From Xylanibacter ruminicola (GTDB taxonomy: Bacteria > Bacteroidota > Bacteroidia > Bacteroidales > Bacteroidaceae), in NCBI GenBank assembly GCA_015060625.1, contig SUYC01000023.1, positions 1 through 46,396 on the forward strand: a stretch of DNA of 46,396 bases. The letters are read 5' to 3'. Shown here one piece after another: positions 42,351 to 46,396 of the stretch. The notes under the pieces are model-generated. The model worked only from the letters and a program-made list of their open reading frames with translations. It was not told where the DNA came from and made no database searches. The position numbers and the translations under genes were made by a program. Position 1 is the stretch's first letter; each line of letters opens with the position of its first letter.

Positions 42351-43498
42351 TGGGCGGCCATTAAGTTGCGTACTGGGTTGGCATACATGGTGAGCATGCG
42401 TTCACGGAGGAATGCCTCGTCCTTATTGGGCAGATTGATCTTGGCCATCTGACCAGCTAAGTACTGATTGAAACGTTTCACATCAGCCTCGGTATAATGG
42501 GCGGCATTGGCCTGATTGCCATTCAACTCATCCAGGGCGATGTAGTTGCAGGGGTAAAGCTCGTAGCCACGATGTATCTCGCGGTCCATACGCTCGGCCA
42601 GAGCCTTAAACCACTCTGTTTTGGGCAACGCCGAGAGTTCGTCGATCCAGGTGTTGATGGGAGCAGCGGGACGATAAGTCACTCGGCCCTTATAGCCAAA
42701 GATGCCTGTTTTCATATTGTCGAGATCGTCCTGCTTACTCTTCTTAAAGGCAGGATTATCACGCTTCTGCTGAAACTCTTGTGCTTTCAGATAGTCGCAG
42801 GGATCATACTCGTAGCTGATGGTGAGCGGTACGATGTTCAGTTCATTCAGATCACCCCCCATGGCCAGCATCTTCAGCACAGCATCCTGGGTATGGTCGC
42901 TCGAATCCTTGGCTCTACCCTCGCGCTGAGCAATCCAGATATTCTCCTTTTTCTGGGTCACAGCATAGTGGATATAACGACTCATGAGTTGCGAGGCAGC
43001 CAATGTTTCGCGCAGCGACAAGCCACGGCGCACGGTAAAAGCCTTGTTCATGCGCACCAGTCGCTTAATCCAAGGATAAATCAGCAGGTTATCGCCAATA
43101 CCAATCTCCACGGTAGTGGGATAGCCCGCATCCACCAGCATCACATCGAGGAATGCCGAGTCGAGCACGATGTCGCGATGATTAGAGACGAACGTGTAAC
43201 GCTGGTGCTTATCATAACCAGCTATCGCAGAGTCCAGAAACGAGCATCCGTCGGTATGCTTACGGATGATATATTTCACCACAGGTTTCATGAATCGTTT
43301 TTGGAAATCAAGCGGTGTCTTGATGCCCATGAAGGCCAGGCGTAACAGGCCATTACGCACAGCTTTTGGCAACCAAGGGGCAAAGCCCTTCATCACGATA
43401 TTAAACTGCCGGTCGGCAAGCAGTTCTTCGAACGCCTGCTTCATCTCTCCCGCCTCGTAAGGCCTTATCGCATCAAACTCCGCTCTCTCAGTCATCAT
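42347..43498 (-). CDS. Glycerolipid-type acyltransferase
   Basis: A 383-residue protein of the PlsC/GPAT-like acyltransferase group. The catalytic block is FVSNHRDIVLDSAFLD: a His with Asp at +2 and +6, rather than the usual HxxxxD spacing. IWIAQREGRAKDSS follows as the second conserved block. No signal peptide is seen, so it probably acts at the inner face of the membrane in phospholipid or other acyl-lipid synthesis. ATG 43498 (or 43495) is preferred to an upstream TTG that belongs to an AGTTGA word in the spacer. It follows ddl after about 30 bp. Confidence 0.8.
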   Translation of the reverse strand: MMTERAEFDAIRPYEAGEMKQAFEELLADRQFNIVMKGFAPWLPKAVRNGLLRLAFMGIKTPLDFQKRFMKPVVKYIIRKHTDGCSFLDSAIAGYDKHQRYTFVSNHRDIVLDSAFLDVMLVDAGYPTTVEIGIGDNLLIYPWIKRLVRMNKAFTVRRGLSLRETLAASQLMSRYIHYAVTQKKENIWIAQREGRAKDSSDHTQDAVLKMLAMGGDLNELNIVPLTISYEYDPCDYLKAQEFQQKRDNPAFKKSKQDDLDNMKTGIFGYKGRVTYRPAAPINTWIDELSALPKTEWFKALAERMDREIHRGYELYPCNYIALDELNGNQANAAHYTEADVKRFNQYLAGQMAKINLPNKDEAFLRERMLTMYANPVRNLMAAQ

Positions 43499-43528
43499 AA
43501 CTGTCAACTCTCCACTTTCAACTATACA

Positions 43529-44518
43529 TTAGAATTGATTCTCCACAATCTCAGTCAGCACGTCGGTCATCGACAAGCCTGCAGCACGAACCTGCTGAGG
43601 AATAAAGCTAGTAGCCGTCATACCAGGGGTGGTGTTCACCTCAAGCATGGAGATATCACCTGCCTTAGAGATGATATAGTCGATACGGATGATACCATTA
43701 CAGTGCAGGATATCATAGATATGTGAGGTAATCTGACGAACGCGCTCGGCGACATCCTCGGGCAAACGGGCTGGGGTGATTTCCTGAACCTGACCGTTGT
43801 ACTTAGCGTCATAGTCGAAGAACTCGTTAGTGGTAACCACCTCGGTGGCAGGCAGAACCACTGCCTTCTCCTTGGTCTTATAGACACCGATTGAGATCTC
43901 GGTACCTTCGAGGAAGCTCTCGACCATAATCTCAGGACTCTCCAGCATCGCCTTACGGATGGCAGGTGCCAGCATATCCTTCTCTTTAACCTTCGACACG
44001 CCAAACGACGAACCGTCGGCAGCAGGCTTTACGAAGCAAGGCATACCGATACGCTCCTCGATCTCATCATCGCTCACCAGCTCCTCGTAGCCCTGACGAA
44101 TCAGCAGCGAATCGGCCACCTTTACACCGTAGCCACGCAGATACTGATTCAGCACGAACTTATCAAAAGTCATAGCCTCGACCAATACGCCGCTGGTGCT
44201 GTAAGGCAGACCAATCAGATCGAAATAGCCCTGCAGCAGACCGTTCTCGCCTGGGGTGCCATGAATGGTGATATAAGCATAGTCGAAAACCTTGGCCTCG
44301 CCGTTTTCCATAAACGAGAAGTCGTTTCGGTCAATCTTAGCTGTAGTTCCATCTGGTAGCTCCACGTGCCAGTCCTGTCCTTTGATATCTACGATATACA
44401 CATCGTAGCGTTCCTTATCAAAAAATGAATAAAGTCCCTGTGCCGAGCGCAGAGAAACGTCGTGTTCTGATGAGTCGCCACCACAAACGATGGCAATCGT
44501 TCTCTTCAAGTTCTTCAT
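43529..44518 (-). CDS. ddl: D-alanine--D-alanine ligase
   Basis: Ddl joins two D-alanines for the peptidoglycan stem peptide. The 329-residue ATP-grasp enzyme starts with IAIVCGGDSSEHDVSLRSAQ and contains the ATP-grasp segment CFVKPAADGSSFGVSKV and IEVNTTPGMT-type metal-binding residues near the C-terminus (LEVNTTPGMTATSFIPQQ). It is cytoplasmic. It lies after rluD in the order PASTA-rluD-ddl, a common Bacteroidota arrangement. The rluD-ddl junction is filled with a GGTAAAA word repeat. Confidence 0.95.
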   Translation of the reverse strand: MKNLKRTIAIVCGGDSSEHDVSLRSAQGLYSFFDKERYDVYIVDIKGQDWHVELPDGTTAKIDRNDFSFMENGEAKVFDYAYITIHGTPGENGLLQGYFDLIGLPYSTSGVLVEAMTFDKFVLNQYLRGYGVKVADSLLIRQGYEELVSDDEIEERIGMPCFVKPAADGSSFGVSKVKEKDMLAPAIRKAMLESPEIMVESFLEGTEISIGVYKTKEKAVVLPATEVVTTNEFFDYDAKYNGQVQEITPARLPEDVAERVRQITSHIYDILHCNGIIRIDYIISKAGDISMLEVNTTPGMTATSFIPQQVRAAGLSMTDVLTEIVENQF

Positions 44519-44587
44519 TGTATCTTATATTTTAATATTTTTACTTTCTTACCTTTTATTTTTTTACCTTTTTATTTTTTTACCTTT
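44519..44587 (-). repeat. GGTAAAA word repeat in the rluD-ddl junction
   Basis: On the minus strand GGTAAAAAAATAAAA-type words repeat two to three times from the last codons of rluD (…VKVKK) to near the ddl ATG. It closely resembles 1977-2022 in words and in placement between a C-terminus and a start. Confidence 0.7.
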
Positions 44588-45615
44588 ACAAAGTTTCTCC
44601 ATTTATCCATCAGAGCCGTCATATCAGCAGGCCACTCCGATGTAAAGTCCATCTGCTGCCCGGTTCGTGGGTGCACAAAACCTAAGGTCTTGGCATGCAG
44701 CACCTGACGCGGACAGAGCTTGAAACAATTCTGGATATATGCCTTATAGCTGGCAGTGCGTTCGCCACGCAGAATCTCGGTGCCGCCATAACGCTCATCA
44801 GCAAACAGGGGGTGACCGATATGTTTCATGTGAGCACGGATCTGGTGGGTACGACCGGTTTCGAGGATACACTCCACCAGTGTGACATAGCCATAACGCT
44901 CCATCACCCGGTAATGGGTCACGGCAGGTTTACCTATCTCAGAATCGGGTGGGAACACCTCCATACGCAGACGGTCCTTGGGATCGCGACCGATATTGCC
45001 TTCGATACGTCCTTCGTCCTCTACGAAGTTACCCCACACCAGGGCATTATAGCTGCGATGGGTGGTTTTATTAAAAAACTGTTTTCCTAACGAGGTCTTG
45101 GCATCAGGTGTTTTGGCCACTACCAGCAGTCCGCTGGTATCCTTATCGATACGATGCACCAAGCCCACTTCCGGGTCGTTAGGGTCGTAACTGGCCAAAT
45201 CTTTCAGATGCCAGGCGATGGCATTCACCAAGGTACCGTTAAAGTTGCCGCATCCTGGATGCACCACCATACCTGCCGGTTTGTTAATCACCATCAGGTC
45301 GTCATCCTCATAAACCACTTCCAATGGGATATCCTCGGGTTCTATCGTGGTATCGTAATGGGGCCGATCAAGCATCAGGGTGATGATATCGCCCGGACGC
45401 ACCTTATAGTTGCTCTTTACAGGTTTTTCGTTCACATGGATAAACCCTGCATCGGCAGCCTGCTGGATGCGGTTACGACTGGAGTGCGGCTGATGCTCAA
45501 CCAGGTATTTATCAATACGGATAGGCACCTGACCTTTATCCACTTCCATACGAAAATGTTCGTACAGCAAGTCTTCCTGCTCCTGTTCTTCGATATCGAT
45601 AGGTTCGTTTGTCAT
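44572..45615 (-). CDS. RluD-type 23S rRNA pseudouridine synthase
   Basis: A 347-residue RluA/RluD-family enzyme that isomerises uridine to pseudouridine in RNA. The N-terminal S4 RNA-binding domain (about residues 30-90, with RIDKYLVEHQPHSSRNRIQ) precedes the catalytic domain containing VHRIDKDTSGLLVVAK, where the Asp of RIDKDTSG is the catalytic residue. RTHQIRAHM lies further on. The start overlaps the PASTA gene stop by 4 bp (ATGA). The exact rRNA position modified is not decided by sequence alone. Confidence 0.93.
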   Translation of the reverse strand: MTNEPIDIEEQEQEDLLYEHFRMEVDKGQVPIRIDKYLVEHQPHSSRNRIQQAADAGFIHVNEKPVKSNYKVRPGDIITLMLDRPHYDTTIEPEDIPLEVVYEDDDLMVINKPAGMVVHPGCGNFNGTLVNAIAWHLKDLASYDPNDPEVGLVHRIDKDTSGLLVVAKTPDAKTSLGKQFFNKTTHRSYNALVWGNFVEDEGRIEGNIGRDPKDRLRMEVFPPDSEIGKPAVTHYRVMERYGYVTLVECILETGRTHQIRAHMKHIGHPLFADERYGGTEILRGERTASYKAYIQNCFKLCPRQVLHAKTLGFVHPRTGQQMDFTSEWPADMTALMDKWRNFVKVKK

Positions 45616-46262
45616 TCTTTCACCTCCTCAAAATCATCCACTTCGCCATCACCGCTCTGCATCATGGCATCGTCGTCACCTACCACGTTCAGTTCCTCGT
45701 CGGCACTATACTGTCCGCTGCCAACCAGCAGTGTCAGTGGCTGTTCGATAGAAACGCGTTCGCCAGTAGAAACCTTACGCCCATTGCACGACACGCCATA
45801 AACCCAATCCTTCTCGCCTGTCACATATTGTGGCGGCAGCACCTTGAATCCCAATGATATCAGCTTAGCCTCGGCCTCACGATAGCTGCTATTATCCACC
45901 ACATCGGGTATAGCCACCGATGGCGAGTTAGACGAGTTGATGGTGACATAGATGATATGTCCCGACTTCACGGTCAGTCCTGCACCGGGGTTCTGCGTCA
46001 GCACGCAGTCGGCAGGCAAGCGCTTGTTGTAGCCCGAATCGGTCACTACAATCTCCAGCCCGCACTCTTCCATCGTTTCGCGTGCCTTGTCTATTCGCAT
46101 CCCCTCGATATTCGGCACCCTGATACTCTCGCCATGATGGGTGTACCAGTCGAGCCCGTAGTTCACGCCTACAATCAGCAGGATGACCACGAGTGCCATC
46201 GCTATCAGGTTCCAAATCAGGAACTTACTACAGAACTTGCCGAAGAATTCCTTTGTTTTCAT
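45612..46262 (-). CDS. Membrane-anchored PASTA-domain protein
   Basis: A 216-residue protein with a short cytoplasmic start, a membrane segment (about residues 16-35, LIAMALVVILLIVGVNYGL) and a periplasmic part with two clear PASTA domains (about 43-110 and 112-180). Each has the VPN/IPD…A…L pattern. An acidic C-terminal tail follows. PASTA domains often bind peptidoglycan or muropeptides, but there is no kinase domain here. It is the first gene of the operon that includes ddl, so a cell-wall link is plausible. Confidence 0.88.
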   Translation of the reverse strand: MKTKEFFGKFCSKFLIWNLIAMALVVILLIVGVNYGLDWYTHHGESIRVPNIEGMRIDKARETMEECGLEIVVTDSGYNKRLPADCVLTQNPGAGLTVKSGHIIYVTINSSNSPSVAIPDVVDNSSYREAEAKLISLGFKVLPPQYVTGEKDWVYGVSCNGRKVSTGERVSIEQPLTLLVGSGQYSADEELNVVGDDDAMMQSGDGEVDDFEEVKE

Positions 46263-46284
46263 CTTTTACTTCTCTATTTCGGCA

Positions 46285-46316
46285 CAAAAGTACATAAAAA
46301 AACAGAAAGAAGCAAA
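46285..46316 (-). promoter_or_regulatory. Promoter of the PASTA-rluD-ddl operon
   Basis: On the minus strand a -33 TTTG (46316-46313) and a -7 TACTTTTG (46292-46285) are 20 bp apart, 22 bp before the ATG at 46262. Confidence 0.75.
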
Positions 46317-46396
46317 GAATTCACTCTACTTCTTTCTATTTTAACTCATTTTCTAAGTTCCTCTCGGATTACTTTCCGTGATTCTCGTCAGAAACT

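Noticed and set aside
42497..43345. Long + strand open frame (282 codons) opposite the acyltransferase gene
   Set aside because: It is antisense to a gene with clear family motifs, its translation has no recognisable domain, and it has no promoter.
45154..45801. + strand open frame (215 codons) across rluD and the PASTA gene
   Set aside because: It is antisense to two well-supported genes, and its translation looks like a reverse-frame artefact.

Overview
The window reads as a chromosomal segment of an anaerobic Bacteroidota bacterium, most likely Prevotella or a close relative (rumen or gut). The grounds are: promoters with the Bacteroidota -33 TTTG / -7 TAnnTTTG signature and no Shine-Dalgarno pattern; an N-succinyl-type arginine pathway; a SusC/SusD glycan-uptake locus with GH5, GH9 and GH31 enzymes; and a Prevotella-style C-terminal tail on the GH5 enzyme. 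No rRNA, tRNA, CRISPR array, insertion sequence or phage gene was found.

Region 1 (1-12.5 kb, all + strand): a small lipoprotein, then a long arginine/proline biosynthesis run. The order is argR, a GNAT likely to be the N-succinylglutamate synthase, argG, argC, argD, proC, a LolA-like protein, an XRE-cupin regulator, an acyl-CoA ligase, a YraN-type protein, proB, proA and argF' (N-succinylornithine carbamoyltransferase). A 34-bp inverted repeat sits on the argR promoter and is a candidate ArgR operator. N-acylglutamate kinase and the deacylase are not in the window.

Region 2 (12.5-17.1 kb): a membrane histidine-kinase-like protein whose two DHp-like motifs carry Glu and Asp where the phospho-accepting His should be. 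Convergent to it is a two-gene operon: a DUF3089 alpha/beta hydrolase and a two-domain esterase (alpha/beta hydrolase plus SGNH).

Region 3 (17.1-27.9 kb): the most unusual part. Two convergent operons hold three copies of a pair. One member is a polytopic membrane protein with a helical-repeat C-terminus (resembling DUF6057). The other is a beta-propeller (PD40/TolB-like) lipoprotein with a conserved CxNCH heme-c-type motif. Gene starts and stops overlap throughout. A threonine aldolase heads one operon, and a DUF4369-like lipoprotein sits inside the other. The pairing, translational coupling and conserved motif suggest an uncharacterised envelope complex.

Region 4 (27.9-41.7 kb): a compact polysaccharide utilisation locus. 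GH9 (+) converges on susC-susD-surface-glycan-binding-protein (-), and GH5 and GH31 (+) diverge from susC. The enzyme set fits xyloglucan or a related beta-glucan. The binding protein carries a recent tandem domain duplication. A 548-bp gap between susC and GH5 holds divergent promoters and a long structured susC leader. No regulator gene is included.

Region 5 (41.7-46.3 kb, all - strand): a PASTA protein, an RluD-type pseudouridine synthase, D-Ala-D-Ala ligase, an acyltransferase and a NigD-like lipoprotein, read from one promoter at the right edge.

A recurring oddity is short-word tandem repeats at gene junctions (an 8-bp TTGAA period; GGTAAAA words) and inside three lipoprotein signal-peptide coding sequences.
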